NCBI RefSeq assembly: GCF_025630775.1 | Contig: NZ_JAOSZE010000013.1 | Location: 1-64,000 of the forward strand | Length of the DNA stretch: 64,000 bases | Direction: 5' to 3' | DNA from: Actinoplanes sp. KI2 | Lineage (GTDB): Bacteria; Actinomycetota; Actinomycetes; Mycobacteriales; Micromonosporaceae | Part shown: piece after piece, positions 46,134 through 55,955 of the stretch | Layout: each line of letters starts with the position of its first letter | Numbering within the stretch: position 1 is the first letter of the stretch | The notes under the pieces: model-generated | What the model was told of the DNA's origin: nothing | The model's database searches: none | The model's input: the letters and a program-made list of their open reading frames with translations, nothing else | Position numbers and translations under genes: made by a program

Positions 46134-46784
46134 GTGAGCCTTGGGAAAGCCGGTGCCCGCCGGCCCGCCCTCCTGATCGACGTCGGCGGCGTCCTCATGG
46201 CGGACTGCTTGACCGCGGCCGCGGCCGCTTGGGGAGACCGCCTCGGCATCGCCCCGCACGCCTTCCTCGCCGCGCTGTTCGCCGGCAACGACGACCAGAT
46301 CCTCGTCGGCCGCGTCGGCGAGGCAGCCTGGTGGCGCACCATCGCCGATCGGCTGCACCTCGACGAGAGGCAGGCCGCAGCGATCCGAGCCGACCTGCGC
46401 GCGCGGCAGACCTGGAACTCCGCGCTGCTCACCGGCCTGCGCCGCATCCACGGACGGGCGACGATCACCATCGTCAGCAACGCCTGGCCCGACATCCGGG
46501 CCGGCCTGGCCGAGGCGGGCGTGCTCGACCTCGCCGACACCGTCGTACTGTCCTGCGAGGTCGGCTACGCGAAACCCGACCCGCGCATCTACGCGATCGC
46601 TCTGCACAGCGTTCGGGCGGACCCGGCCGACGCGCTGTTCATCGACGACACCCTGGAGCATGTCGACGCCGCCACGGCCCTGGGCATGAGCGGCCACCTG
46701 CACAGCCACACCGGCCAGACCCTCACCCGAATCGAGCGGTTCGTGGAATCCGCACCGCTTCCGCATCTTGGCTACGACCACTGA
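46134..46784 (+). CDS. HAD-like hydrolase (216 aa)
   Basis: Motif I is LLIDVGGVLMAD, with the nucleophile Asp followed by Gly-Gly as in the epoxide hydrolase/haloacid-type subgroup. Motif II is TIVSNAWPD, the lysine lies in GYAKPDPRIYAIAL, and motif IV is ALFIDDTLEHVDAATALGMSGHLHS. The set is complete for a HAD-family phosphatase or dehalogenase. The substrate is unknown. The start is a GTG without a clear ribosome-binding site. A tandem repeat follows the stop. Confidence 0.82.
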   Translation: MSLGKAGARRPALLIDVGGVLMADCLTAAAAAWGDRLGIAPHAFLAALFAGNDDQILVGRVGEAAWWRTIADRLHLDERQAAAIRADLRARQTWNSALLTGLRRIHGRATITIVSNAWPDIRAGLAEAGVLDLADTVVLSCEVGYAKPDPRIYAIALHSVRADPADALFIDDTLEHVDAATALGMSGHLHSHTGQTLTRIERFVESAPLPHLGYDH

Positions 46785-46801
46785 CGCCCTTACCGACCCG
46801 C

Positions 46802-46918
46802 GGGCGCCGTGACAAGCCGGTACCGGGCGCGGTGACCAAGCCGGTACCGGGCGCCGTGAAAAAGCCGATACCGGGCGCCGTGACCAAGCCGGTACCGGGC
46901 GGTGGCCGAGCCGGTGCC
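46802..46918. repeat. 24-bp intergenic tandem repeat, about five copies
   Basis: Units of the form GGGCGCCGTGACCAAGCCGG plus TACC repeat at 46802-46824 (23 bp), 46825-46848, 46849-46872 and 46873-46896, with a diverged partial copy to 46918. Each has the palindrome CCGGTACC or a variant. The array lies in the gap between a HAD gene and a small membrane protein gene. No protein product is supported in either strand. Confidence 0.93.
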
Positions 46919-46940
46919 GCACCCCGCCACGCTCGTAGGC

Positions 46941-47375
46941 GTGAATCATCAACATCCGCAGGAAGCCCACGCCTCGCGGGGGCGCACAGCCGCTTGGGTG
47001 ACCGTCGCGGTTCTGGCGTGGACGGTCAACCCGCTCGTGCTGTTGATCACCGTGTGGCCGACCGGGCTCGGCCGTAACTGCTCGTCGCCGAGCGACGCGC
47101 CGGACTACGTGCCTCCGGGTTGTCCGCGCGAGGGCCTGGTGGTCCTGGCCGGCATGTTCGTGCTGGGTTGTTGGATCCTCGTCACCGGGGTCGTCGGCCT
47201 GGCGTGCGGGGTGGTGGAAGGGGCCCGCCACCGCTTCGCGAAGGGCGTCGTCGTGCCGGCCGTCCTGGTCACCATCGCGGCGCCGTGGGCGATGGCCGCC
47301 TTTGCGGTCGGCGCCGGGCTGGCCTGGCTGGTGACCGCCGCCGACAGGCCTCGCGTCGGGCAGAGCCGCGGCTGA
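46941..47375 (+). CDS. Small membrane protein with about three helices (144 aa)
   Basis: Hydrophobic segments occur at ~17-40 (TAAWVTVAVLAWTVNPLVLLITVW), ~69-93 (GLVVLAGMFVLGCWILVTGVVGLACGVV) and ~104-128 (VVVPAVLVTIAAPWAMAAFAVGAGLAWLV). A Cys-containing loop (GRNCSSPSDAPDYVPPGCPRE) lies between the first two and may be disulfide-linked outside. I recognise no family. The start could be the GTG at 46941 or 46902; the latter would place it inside the tandem repeat. Confidence 0.6.
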   Translation: MNHQHPQEAHASRGRTAAWVTVAVLAWTVNPLVLLITVWPTGLGRNCSSPSDAPDYVPPGCPREGLVVLAGMFVLGCWILVTGVVGLACGVVEGARHRFAKGVVVPAVLVTIAAPWAMAAFAVGAGLAWLVTAADRPRVGQSRG

Positions 47376-47473
47376 GGTCGACCACGACCCTCAGCCCCGC
47401 ACCCGGCCCGGCCCGGCTCGGCGACCCACTCCCCGGCTCGGCGACCGACTCCCCGGCGGCGGCCGTTCGCCCG

Positions 47474-49993
47474 TCAGCCGCGCTCGATCAGGTGGCCGAT
47501 GATCTGGGGGCCCATCATCACCGCGGCGCCCGAGCCGTCCCGCCGGCCGTCCGGGTCGGGCAGGTCGACCGGGTCGCCCGTGGTGCTCGCGCCGACCGGG
47601 CGCGGACCGACCCATGCCACCGCCAACCGCGCCTCGCCCTTGAGGAACCGCTGCGCCCGCACGCCGCCGGTCGCCCGGCCCTTCGCCGGGTACTGCGCGA
47701 ACGGCGTCACCTTCACCTGCGTGCCGGTCGAGGTCACCACCATCGGCTCGCCGTGCTCGGCGTCCGCGGTGACGACCACGTTGAACGACAGCACCTCGGC
47801 GCCGTCGGACAGGTTGATGCCCGCCATGCCGCCGCCCTTGAGACCCTGCGGCCGTACGGTCTTGGCCGGGAACCGCAGCAGCGACGCGTCGGACGCGACG
47901 AACACCAGCGACTCGTTGCCGTCGGTGAGCCAGGCCGCCTGCACGACCTCGTCGCCGTCCTTGAGCGTGATCACCTCGAACTCGTCCGACCGGACCGGCC
48001 ACTCCGGCGCGCACACCTTCACCACGCCGAACTTGGTGCCCATCGCGAGGCCGGGCGAGCCGTCGGCGAGCGGCGCAATACCGACCACCTGCTCGCCCCG
48101 CTCCAGCGGGATGAGCTCGGACGCCGACATCCCACCGCGCAGCGACACCGTGCCGGACTGCTCGGGCAGCACCGGCAGCGGCAGCACGTCCGTCTTGAAC
48201 GCCCGGCCCCGGTTGGTGACCAGCAGGATCCGGCCGCGAGCGGTCGAGTGGATCACCGCGCGGACCGCGTCGTGCCGCACCCGGCCGGAGCGGCGGCGCG
48301 CCTCGGTGGCCTCCTCGCTCTCCGCCGCGGTCCGCGCGATCAGCCCGGTGGCCGAGAGGATCACCTGGCACGGGTCGTCGGCGACCTCGAGCGGCCCGGC
48401 CGGCGCGCTCGCCGCGAGCACCTCCTTGAGGTCGCCGTCGATCAGCGTGGTGCGCCGCTCGGCGCCGAACTCCCTCGCCACCTCGGCCAACTCGTCCGAG
48501 ACGACCTGCTTGAGCACGTCGGTGTTGTCGAGGATGCGGGACAGCTCGGCGATCTCGTTGCGCAGCCGCTCCTGCTCGGTCTCCAGCTCGATCCGGTCGA
48601 AGCGGGTGAGCCGCCGCAGCGGCGTGTCCAGGATGTACGTCGCCTGGATGTCGGAGAGGCTGAACTCGCTCATCAACGCCGCCTTGGCCGCGGCCGCGTC
48701 GTCGCTGCCCCGGATGATCGCGACCACCCGGTCGATGTCGATCAGGGCGATGAGCAGGCCGTCGACCAGGTGCAGGCGGTCCTCGCGCTTGGTGCGGCGG
48801 AACTGCGTACGCCGGGTGACCACGTCGTACCGGTGCTGGACGAACACCTCGAGCAGCGCCTTGAGCCCCAGCGTCTGCGGCTGCCCGTCGAGCAGCACCA
48901 GGTTGTTGATGCCGAACGAGGTCTCCAGCGGGGTCAGCCGGTAGAGGTCGGCGAGCAGCGCCTGCGGGTTGACGCCGACCTTGCACTCGATCACCAGGCG
49001 GGTGCCGTGCTCGCGGTCGGTGAGGTCCTTGACGTCCGCGATGCCCTGCAGCCGGGCGGCCTGCCGCTGCCCGCGCTTGGGACCGGAGACGATCAGCTTG
49101 CCCTTCACCTCGTCGGTGATCGCCTCGATGATCTTCTCGGTGCCGATGCCGTACGGCAGCTCGGTCACCGTGATCGCCTGCCGGCCGCGCCCGCCCTCCA
49201 AGGGCCCGGTCTGCGCCCGCGCCCGCATCCGCACCACGCCGCGCCCGGTCTCGTACGCCCGGCGCACCTCGTCGAGGCCGAGCAGCTGCCCGCCGGTCGG
49301 CAGGTCGGGCCCGGGCACGAAGCGCATCAGCTCGTCGAGATCCGCCTCCGGCTGAGTGATCAGGTGCCGGGCGGCCGCCACCACCTCGCCGAGGTTGTGC
49401 GGGATCATGTTGGTCGCCATGCCCACCGCGATGCCGGAGGTGCCGTTGACCAGCAGGTTGGGGAACGCCGCCGGCAGCACCTTGGGCTCGAGGTCGCTGC
49501 CGTCGTAGGTGGCCTTGAAGTCGACCGTGCCCTCGCCGAGCTCCCCGACCAGCAGCATCGCCTCCCGCGACATCCGGGCCTCGGTGTACCTCGCCGCGGC
49601 CGGGCCGTCGTCCGGAGATCCGAAGTTGCCGTGGCCGTCGATCAACGGGGCATTCAGTGAGAAGTTCTGCGCCAAACGGACCAATGCGTCATAAATAGCC
49701 ACGTCGCCGTGCGGGTGGTATTTACCCATCACATCGCCGACAACTCGGGCGGACTTCACGTAGGCGCGGTCGGGGCGATGGCCCTGCTCCGACATCGACC
49801 AGAGGATGCGCCGGTGGACCGGCTTGAGGCCGTCGCGCGCGTCCGGCAGGGCGCGCGAGTGGATGACCGAGTACGCGTACTCCAGGTACGAATCCTCGAC
49901 CTCGGTGGTCAGCGGGTTGTCGATGACCCGCGCGCCGGCCTGGTCGAATGCGGACGGGTCGACGCGGTTGTTCTCGTTCTTACGGCGTGCCAT
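47474..49993 (-). CDS. parC: DNA topoisomerase IV subunit A (839 aa)
   Basis: ParC forms the DNA-cleaving half of topoisomerase IV, which separates daughter chromosomes. The N-terminal domain has [31 protein letters not shown] and the catalytic tyrosine Tyr136 in [10 protein letters not shown]. The C-terminal beta-propeller has [19 protein letters not shown], a degenerate form of the GyrA box, as expected for ParC rather than GyrA. Val98 stands where quinolone-sensitive enzymes have serine. The gene follows parE after 16 bases on the minus strand, the usual actinobacterial pair. Confidence 0.93.
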   Translation of the reverse strand: MARRKNENNRVDPSAFDQAGARVIDNPLTTEVEDSYLEYAYSVIHSRALPDARDGLKPVHRRILWSMSEQGHRPDRAYVKSARVVGDVMGKYHPHGDVAIYDALVRLAQNFSLNAPLIDGHGNFGSPDDGPAAARYTEARMSREAMLLVGELGEGTVDFKATYDGSDLEPKVLPAAFPNLLVNGTSGIAVGMATNMIPHNLGEVVAAARHLITQPEADLDELMRFVPGPDLPTGGQLLGLDEVRRAYETGRGVVRMRARAQTGPLEGGRGRQAITVTELPYGIGTEKIIEAITDEVKGKLIVSGPKRGQRQAARLQGIADVKDLTDREHGTRLVIECKVGVNPQALLADLYRLTPLETSFGINNLVLLDGQPQTLGLKALLEVFVQHRYDVVTRRTQFRRTKREDRLHLVDGLLIALIDIDRVVAIIRGSDDAAAAKAALMSEFSLSDIQATYILDTPLRRLTRFDRIELETEQERLRNEIAELSRILDNTDVLKQVVSDELAEVAREFGAERRTTLIDGDLKEVLAASAPAGPLEVADDPCQVILSATGLIARTAAESEEATEARRRSGRVRHDAVRAVIHSTARGRILLVTNRGRAFKTDVLPLPVLPEQSGTVSLRGGMSASELIPLERGEQVVGIAPLADGSPGLAMGTKFGVVKVCAPEWPVRSDEFEVITLKDGDEVVQAAWLTDGNESLVFVASDASLLRFPAKTVRPQGLKGGGMAGINLSDGAEVLSFNVVVTADAEHGEPMVVTSTGTQVKVTPFAQYPAKGRATGGVRAQRFLKGEARLAVAWVGPRPVGASTTGDPVDLPDPDGRRDGSGAAVMMGPQIIGHLIERG

Positions 49994-50009
49994 GGGAAAC
50001 CGCGACCTC

Positions 50010-52061
50010 TCAGGCGTCGATCGTGTCTTCGTCGATGCGGCCCGCCGCCTCGATCAGCCAGTTCTTCCGCGGCTCGACCCGCTCACCCATCAGCAGTTCG
50101 AGGGTGGCCTCGGCGCGCTCGGCGTCGTCCAGGGTGATCCGCCGGACGGTGCGGGTGGCCGGGTTCATCGTGGTCTCCCACAGCTCGTCGGCGTCCATCT
50201 CGCCGAGACCCTTGAACCGCGGCACGGGTTTCTGCACCGTCCTGCCGGCCCGCTCGAAGCGCGCCACGGTGGCTTCCATCTCCTGCTGGGTGTACGTGAA
50301 GACGGTCTCCGCGTTGCGCCCCTTGGTGACCACCTTGTGCAGCGGCGGCATGGCGGCGAACAACCGGCCCTCCTCGATCACGGGCCGCATGTACTTCGCG
50401 AACAGGGTGATCAGCAGGGTGCGGATGTGCGATCCGTCCACATCGGCGTCCGCCATGATCATGACGCGGCCGTAGCGGAGCGAGGCGAGCTCGAACGTAC
50501 GCCCGGAGCCGGCCCCCAGCACCTGCACGATCGCCGAGCACTCGGCGTTGTCGAGCACCTGCTGCAGGGAGGCCTTCTGCACGTTCAGGATCTTGCCGCG
50601 GATCGGCAGCAGGGCCTGATATTCCGACGACCGGGCCATCCGGGCGGTGCCGAGCGCGCTGTCACCCTCGACGATGTAGAGCTCGGAGCGGGCGATGCCG
50701 GTGGCCCGGCAGTCGACCAGCTTGGGCGGCATCGAGGCGCCCTCGAGCGCGGTCTTGCGCCGGGCCGCGTCCTTCTGCTGCTTCTGCGTGAGGCGGACGC
50801 GGGCGGCATCCACCACCTTTTGCAGCACGAGCCGGGCCTCGGTCTTGGTGCGCCGGCCGTCGATCCACTCCTTGATGTGCGCCTCGATCAGCGACTGCAC
50901 CACCCGGGTGAGGCCGGCCGTGGACAGCTCGTCCTTGGTCTGCGAGGTGAACTGCGGCTCGGGCACCCGCACGTGCAGCACCGCGGTCATGCCCTCGAGC
51001 AGGTCGTCGAGGACCGGCGGATCCTCCTTGGGCCGCAGCAGGCCGCGGGTGTTGCGGATCGCCTCGGTGAGCGCCCGCACCAGGGCCCGCTCGAAGCCCT
51101 TGCGGTGGGTGCCGCCGTGCATGTTGCGGATCGTGTTGGTGAAGCACTCGATGGTGCGGTCGTAGCCCGTGCCCCAGCGGAAGGCGACCTCGATCTCGGC
51201 CCGGCGCTCGACGTTGGACTGCATCACGCCGTTCGCGTCGGCGGCGTTCTCCTTGTATGTACCCTCGCCGGTGACCAGGAGGATGCCGGAGACCGGCTTG
51301 TCGCCGGGGTGGGTGAGGTAGTCGACCATGTCGGTGAGGCCGTGCGGGAAGTGGAAGGTCTCGGTGGCCGGCTCCTCGGCGGTCTCGTCACGCAACGTAT
51401 ACGTCACGCCGGGGACGAGGAACGCCGTGTTGCGCAGCTTGGCCCGGACCGCGTCGGCGTCGAGCCGGGCGCCGGTCTCGAAGTAGCGCGCGTCGTACCA
51501 GTACCGGATGGACGTGCCGCCGCGCTCGCCGCGCTTCATCTTCCGGACGACCCGCAGGCCGGACTCGGGGTGGAAGCGGGCGGTCGGGCCGGGGCCGTCG
51601 AACACGCCCGGGGCGCCGCGGTGGAAGGAGATCTCGTGGACCTTGCCGTCCCGCTTGACGGTGACGTCGAAGCGCAGCGACAGCGCGTTGACCGCGGAGG
51701 CGCCGACGCCGTGCAGGCCGCCGGAGGTCTTGTAGCCGGAGCCGCCGAACTTGCCGCCGGCGTGCAGCCGGGTGAGCACGAGCTCGACGCCGTTGAGGCC
51801 GGATTTGGCGTTGATGTCGGTCGGAATGCCCCGGCCGTCGTCGTCGACCTGGACCGAGCCGTCGGCGTGGATGATCACCGACACCGTGGTGGCGTGGCCG
51901 GCGACGCCCTCGTCGGTGCAGTTGTCGATGATCTCGTTGGCCAGATGGTTGACGCCGCGGCTGTCGGTGGAACCGATGTACATGCCCGGGCGTTTCCGGA
52001 CGGCGTCCAGCCCCTCGAGGTGCGTGAGGTCGTCAGCCCCGTACAGAATTTCCGCGGTCAC
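50010..52061 (-). CDS. parE: DNA topoisomerase IV subunit B (683 aa)
   Basis: ParE is the ATPase half of topoisomerase IV. The GHKL domain has EIIDNCTDEG, VDDDGRGIPT and SGGLHGVGASAVNALS. The TOPRIM domain has ELYIVEGDSALGTARM and the metal triad in IMADADVDGSHIRTLL. The C-terminus ends PRFKGLGEMDADELWETTMNP, typical of type IIA B subunits. The GTG at 52061 starts the homology directly. It is the first gene of the parE-parC operon. Chromosomal gyrA/gyrB genes are not in this window. Confidence 0.93.
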   Translation of the reverse strand: MTAEILYGADDLTHLEGLDAVRKRPGMYIGSTDSRGVNHLANEIIDNCTDEGVAGHATTVSVIIHADGSVQVDDDGRGIPTDINAKSGLNGVELVLTRLHAGGKFGGSGYKTSGGLHGVGASAVNALSLRFDVTVKRDGKVHEISFHRGAPGVFDGPGPTARFHPESGLRVVRKMKRGERGGTSIRYWYDARYFETGARLDADAVRAKLRNTAFLVPGVTYTLRDETAEEPATETFHFPHGLTDMVDYLTHPGDKPVSGILLVTGEGTYKENAADANGVMQSNVERRAEIEVAFRWGTGYDRTIECFTNTIRNMHGGTHRKGFERALVRALTEAIRNTRGLLRPKEDPPVLDDLLEGMTAVLHVRVPEPQFTSQTKDELSTAGLTRVVQSLIEAHIKEWIDGRRTKTEARLVLQKVVDAARVRLTQKQQKDAARRKTALEGASMPPKLVDCRATGIARSELYIVEGDSALGTARMARSSEYQALLPIRGKILNVQKASLQQVLDNAECSAIVQVLGAGSGRTFELASLRYGRVMIMADADVDGSHIRTLLITLFAKYMRPVIEEGRLFAAMPPLHKVVTKGRNAETVFTYTQQEMEATVARFERAGRTVQKPVPRFKGLGEMDADELWETTMNPATRTVRRITLDDAERAEATLELLMGERVEPRKNWLIEAAGRIDEDTIDA

Positions 52062-52198
52062 GAGGTGGCACTTCCCATCGGCCCTAGGTAATGAGACGCG
52101 GCGAGCCTACCGGGACCCTCCGACAGTTCTTCTGCAGACGAGCCGAAGGACCCGCCGGAAGATCCCGGATAATAGCGACTAATACCCCAGGTCGTGAG

Positions 52199-52804
52199 CT
52201 ATGACACGGCGCAGAGCACCCGCTGCGGCTGCAATGCGCGCCAGATGTCGAGCGGGTACGGCTTGCCGGCCACCCGCACCGGCGGCATCTCCTGGTACGC
52301 GATCAGCTCGCCGGTCACCTCCCGGGTCGCCGCGCACACCACCACGGTGTCGTGCGGGGCGTACGCCTGGAGCCGGGCCGCGGTCGAGACCACGCTGCCG
52401 CTGATCATGCCGTGCCCGAACTCGCGGGCCGCCGCCACGTCGACGATCACGTCGCCGGTCGCCAGACCCACCCGGGTGCGTACCGCGAACCTGCCGGCCA
52501 GGAGCTGCCCCCTCAACGCCTCCTGGACCGACAGGCCCGCTCGCACCGCCGAAGCGGCCGCCTCCGCGCCGAACCCGTCGGGCCCGGTGCCGAACACCGC
52601 CATGACCGCGTCCCCGACGTACTTCTCCACCACCCCGTCCGCGGCTCGCACCACGTCGCACACGGTGGAGAAATAGTCGCGCTGCAACGCGCGGACCACC
52701 GCACAGTCAAGATCATCGGTCAGCGAGGTGTACCCCACGATGTCGATGAACAAGACCGTGACGGTCTGACGCCGCTCCTGCTCCGCCATAGCGATTGCGG
52801 TCAT
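52199..52804 (-). CDS. Class III adenylate/guanylate cyclase (201 aa)
   Basis: This is a stand-alone catalytic domain. The metal-binding aspartates are Asp21 in TVLFIDIVGYTSLTDDL and Asp65 in VVEKYVGDAVMAVFG, with Lys61 in the substrate-binding position. VRTRVGLATGDVIV and SGSVVSTAARLQAYA follow as in family members. It could make cAMP or cGMP. I chose the ATG at 52804, ten bases after GGGGAG; an ATG at 52789 is an alternative. The gene diverges from an AAA/LuxR regulator, a common partnership of cyclase and ATPase domains in actinobacteria. Confidence 0.85.
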   Translation of the reverse strand: MTAIAMAEQERRQTVTVLFIDIVGYTSLTDDLDCAVVRALQRDYFSTVCDVVRAADGVVEKYVGDAVMAVFGTGPDGFGAEAAASAVRAGLSVQEALRGQLLAGRFAVRTRVGLATGDVIVDVAAAREFGHGMISGSVVSTAARLQAYAPHDTVVVCAATREVTGELIAYQEMPPVRVAGKPYPLDIWRALQPQRVLCAVS

Positions 52805-52984
52805 GACTTCCACACTCCCCCAGATAACTGCTTGCCCCGGTGGAGAACGGTGCCAGGCGCTGTCCAGATCGGGATCGTCAGAACGACGTATCTCTGACAG
52901 CCCGGGGCTCCCGTCATTTTTGTGACGCAGAACAGACCGAACCGACGAGAACGTGCTAGGTCCATTCGCACTAGGCTGCCCTGC

Positions 52985-55798
52985 ATGGCCAGCGAGCAAG
53001 GGGACGACGGTCCGCTTGTCGGGCGTACCGACACGCTTGCCGAGATCCAGTCCGACCTGCGCAATGTCGGCCCGGGCGGCACCGCCGCGGTGTTTCTCAC
53101 CGGCGAGAGCGGGGTCGGCAAGAGCCGGCTGCTGCGTGAGACCGCCCGCGCGCTGGGTGACGCGGGTTACTCCGTGCTGTCCGGAACCTGCCTCGACATC
53201 GGCGATGCGTCCCCGTTGCACCCCGTTCTTCAGGCCTTGCGGCAGTATCAACCCGATCTTCAGCAGTGGGACCAGACGGCCGGCGCCGATGCCCTGCTCG
53301 ACCGGGTGAGCCGTGACCTGCGCGCGGTGGCCGGCGAGAAAGACCTGCTGCTGGTCCTCGACGACCTGCAGTGGGCCGACCGCAGCACCCGGCAGCTGCT
53401 GCTCTACCTGCTGGCCGGCCTGGGCGGCATCCGCCTGTCGGTGCTGGCCGCCGTGCGGGCCGAGGCGTTGCACGGCGCCCACCCGCTGCGCCGGGTGCTG
53501 GCCGAGTTGCGCCGGCTGCGCTCGGTGAAGGTGGTGGATCTCACCCCACTCGACCGCGACCAGACCTCCGAGCTGGTCAGCGCGATCGCCGGGACCGGCA
53601 TCGAGCCGGAGGACGCCGACCGGGTCTACAAGCGCTCCGGCGGCAACCCGTTCGTGGTCGAGGAGCTGGCCCGCGACCTGCGCGACGGCCGGGTCGAGCT
53701 GTCCGACACGCTGCGCGAGATCTTCCTGTCCCGGGTGGACGAGCTCCCGGTGAACGCGCACGCGGTGGTGCACGCGATCGCGGCCGGCGTCGAGCCGGTC
53801 GGGCACGCCGTGCTGTCCCGGGTGACCAGGCTGGCCGAGGACGAGCTGATCGAGGCGATCCGGGCCGCGGTCGCGCACCGCTTCGTGGCGAGCTCCACCG
53901 ACGGCTACCGCCTGCGGCACCGGCTGGTCGCCGAGGTGCTGGAGGCCGAGGTGCTGCCGGCCGAGGCCGCGTCGCTGCACCGCCGCTATGCGGAGGCGAT
54001 GGAGGCGTCGGGTGAGGTCGACCACGCCCGGCTCGCTCATCACTGGCAGAAGGCGGGCGAGCCGGCTCGCGCGCTGCCGTCGGTGGTCGCGGCCGCGCGG
54101 AGCGCCGAGAAGCTGTACGGGTTCACCGAGGCGCACCGCTACTGGAGCCTGGCGCTCGACCTCACGACCGACGACGCCCCCGAGCGGACCGAGCTGGTGG
54201 CGCACGCGGCCGAGTCCGCGCACCACTGCGGCGAGCACCAGCGGGCCCTCGATCGGCTGGCCGAGCTGGCCAAGCAGCCGGACGCGCCGGGCGAGTGCGA
54301 CCTGCACCTGCGCCGCGCGCGTTACCTGGCCGCGGCCGGCCGGTCGGCGACCGCCGAGGTGGAGTACGAGCTGGCCCTGCGCTCGCCGGACTGCACACCG
54401 CAGCAGCGTGTCTCGGCCGCCGCCAACCTCGCCGAGTTGCTGCTGCACCTGGGCCGGTACGCGGACGCCAACGCCCGGGCCACCGAGGCGCTCGACCAGG
54501 CCGCGGGCAACGGCTCCACCCGCGATCTCGTACGCGCCAGCGCCGCCCTCGGCTTCAGCTCGGCCTTCCGCGAGGACCCGGACGCCGGTCTCGCGGTCAT
54601 CCGGCACGCCGTCGAGATCGCCGAGCGCTCCGGCCACCCGGACGACCTGGGCGTGGCCTATCTGCACCTCGCCGAGCTGCTGACCGGCCCGCTGAACAGC
54701 CCCGAGGAGGGCGTGCTGGTCGCCCGCCGGGGCGCGGAACGGCTGGCCGCACTGGGCGCCGGCCGTACGTATCAGACCCGCCTGCTCGCGATCGCCGGCA
54801 ACGGCCTGTTCCGGGTGGGCCAGTGGGCCGAGGCCGACGCCGTGCTCGAGGCGGCCATGCGGCACCGCCCGTCCGGCGCGGACGCGGTCGAGCTGCTGCT
54901 GGCCCGGTGCCGGTTGTGGGTGGGTTTCGGCGACGTCGACGCCGCGCAGCGCGACCTGGACGCGGTGGCCACCCTGCTGGCCGGCGGCGGCGCCCGGCAC
55001 GTGCTGCCGATGCTCACCCTGCGGGCCGGGCTGGCGATGTGGCAGGGCCGGCACGCCCAGGCCCGGGCCGCGGTCCAGCGTGGACTCACCGAGACCCGCT
55101 CCGACGACCTGGTGCTGCTCGGCGTGCTGGCCTGGCACGGCCTGCGGGCCGAGGCCGAGGCGCGGGCGGCCGGCGAGCCGGTCGACCCGGGCGCGATCCG
55201 CCGGCTCAAGACCGTGGTCGACCGGATGTCCGAGGGCGTGGGCAACGCCGCGACGCCGGTCCGCGCGGTCATCGACGGCTACATCGACCTGTGCCACGCC
55301 GAGATCAGCCGGGTCGAGGAGCGGCACGACCCCGTCCCGTGGCAGCGCGCCGCGACCGCGTGGGATCGGCGCAACCAGCCCTATCCCGCCGCGTATGCCC
55401 GGCTGCGCCGCGCCGAGGCCGCGCTGACCCGTAAGTACCGCAAGCCCGCCGCGGTGCTGGCGCTGCGCGAGGCGTATGCGACGGCGACCGCGATGGGCGC
55501 CCGGCCGTTCGCCGCCGAGATCGTCTCGACCGCGCACCGGTTCCGGGTGGCGCTCGCCGACGACCTGGACACGGTCGATCTCGCGCCGCCCAGTGCCGAG
55601 GACGACGGCCTGGCCGTGCTGACCCAGCGCGAGCGCGAGGTACTGGCCGCGGTCGCCGAGGGCCTGACCAACCGGGAGATCGGCGAGCGGCTGTACATCA
55701 GCGAGCGGACCGTCGGCGTCCATGTCGGACACATCTTCGACAAGCTCCAGGTGCGCACGAGAGTGCAGGCCAGCCGGGTCTATCTGACCGCGGCGTGA
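52985..55798 (+). CDS. AAA-ATPase LuxR-family regulator (937 aa)
   Basis: The N-terminal ATPase opens PLVGRTDTLAEIQSDL, with Walker A GESGVGKS at residues 40-47 and LLLVLDDLQWADRSTRQLLLYL as Walker B. A long TPR-like region follows. The C-terminus is LTQREREVLAAVAEGLTNREIGERLYISERTVGVHVGHIFDKLQV, a complete LuxR helix-turn-helix. It is the third large regulator of this class in the window. Its DDLQWADRS box and divergent cyclase gene suggest the two may be functionally linked. I chose the ATG at 52985; a GTG at 52922 is the alternative. Confidence 0.87.
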   Translation: MASEQGDDGPLVGRTDTLAEIQSDLRNVGPGGTAAVFLTGESGVGKSRLLRETARALGDAGYSVLSGTCLDIGDASPLHPVLQALRQYQPDLQQWDQTAGADALLDRVSRDLRAVAGEKDLLLVLDDLQWADRSTRQLLLYLLAGLGGIRLSVLAAVRAEALHGAHPLRRVLAELRRLRSVKVVDLTPLDRDQTSELVSAIAGTGIEPEDADRVYKRSGGNPFVVEELARDLRDGRVELSDTLREIFLSRVDELPVNAHAVVHAIAAGVEPVGHAVLSRVTRLAEDELIEAIRAAVAHRFVASSTDGYRLRHRLVAEVLEAEVLPAEAASLHRRYAEAMEASGEVDHARLAHHWQKAGEPARALPSVVAAARSAEKLYGFTEAHRYWSLALDLTTDDAPERTELVAHAAESAHHCGEHQRALDRLAELAKQPDAPGECDLHLRRARYLAAAGRSATAEVEYELALRSPDCTPQQRVSAAANLAELLLHLGRYADANARATEALDQAAGNGSTRDLVRASAALGFSSAFREDPDAGLAVIRHAVEIAERSGHPDDLGVAYLHLAELLTGPLNSPEEGVLVARRGAERLAALGAGRTYQTRLLAIAGNGLFRVGQWAEADAVLEAAMRHRPSGADAVELLLARCRLWVGFGDVDAAQRDLDAVATLLAGGGARHVLPMLTLRAGLAMWQGRHAQARAAVQRGLTETRSDDLVLLGVLAWHGLRAEAEARAAGEPVDPGAIRRLKTVVDRMSEGVGNAATPVRAVIDGYIDLCHAEISRVEERHDPVPWQRAATAWDRRNQPYPAAYARLRRAEAALTRKYRKPAAVLALREAYATATAMGARPFAAEIVSTAHRFRVALADDLDTVDLAPPSAEDDGLAVLTQREREVLAAVAEGLTNREIGERLYISERTVGVHVGHIFDKLQVRTRVQASRVYLTAA

Positions 55799-55882
55799 CC
55801 TTTTCGTTATCTACGTACGCGGAATACGTACTTCTACCGATCCCTGCGTAGGTCGCCGGTGAAAGGCTCTTTCCCACGGGGG

Positions 55883-55918
55883 AGCACCACCCGGCGTCTA
55901 CCGGCGCCGGGTGGTGCT
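55883..55918. terminator. Perfect 14-bp hairpin after the AAA/LuxR gene
   Basis: AGCACCACCCGGCG at 55883-55896 pairs perfectly with 55905-55918, around an 8-nt loop. It lies between the regulator stop and the DUF5995 gene and may separate the two transcripts. Confidence 0.78.
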
Positions 55919-55955
55919 GGGGGGCCCTCCGAGTGAGAAGCACCTGGAGGAACCG

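Noticed and set aside
46802..46918. CRISPR array
   Set aside because: The 24-bp units are directly adjacent with no unique spacers and there are no cas genes.
45800..47077. A 425-codon frame reading the 24-bp repeat as Lys-Pro-Val-Pro-Gly-Ala units
   Set aside because: It runs antisense or out of frame through the methyltransferase and HAD genes and has no homologous domain.
49806..52091. A 761-codon plus-strand open frame opposite parE
   Set aside because: The composition is that of an antisense frame of a GC-rich gene; parE on the other strand has all motifs.
52199..55732. A 1,177-codon open frame on the minus strand
   Set aside because: Only the last ~200 codons (the cyclase) look like protein. 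The rest is the antisense shadow of the GC-rich AAA/LuxR gene on the plus strand.
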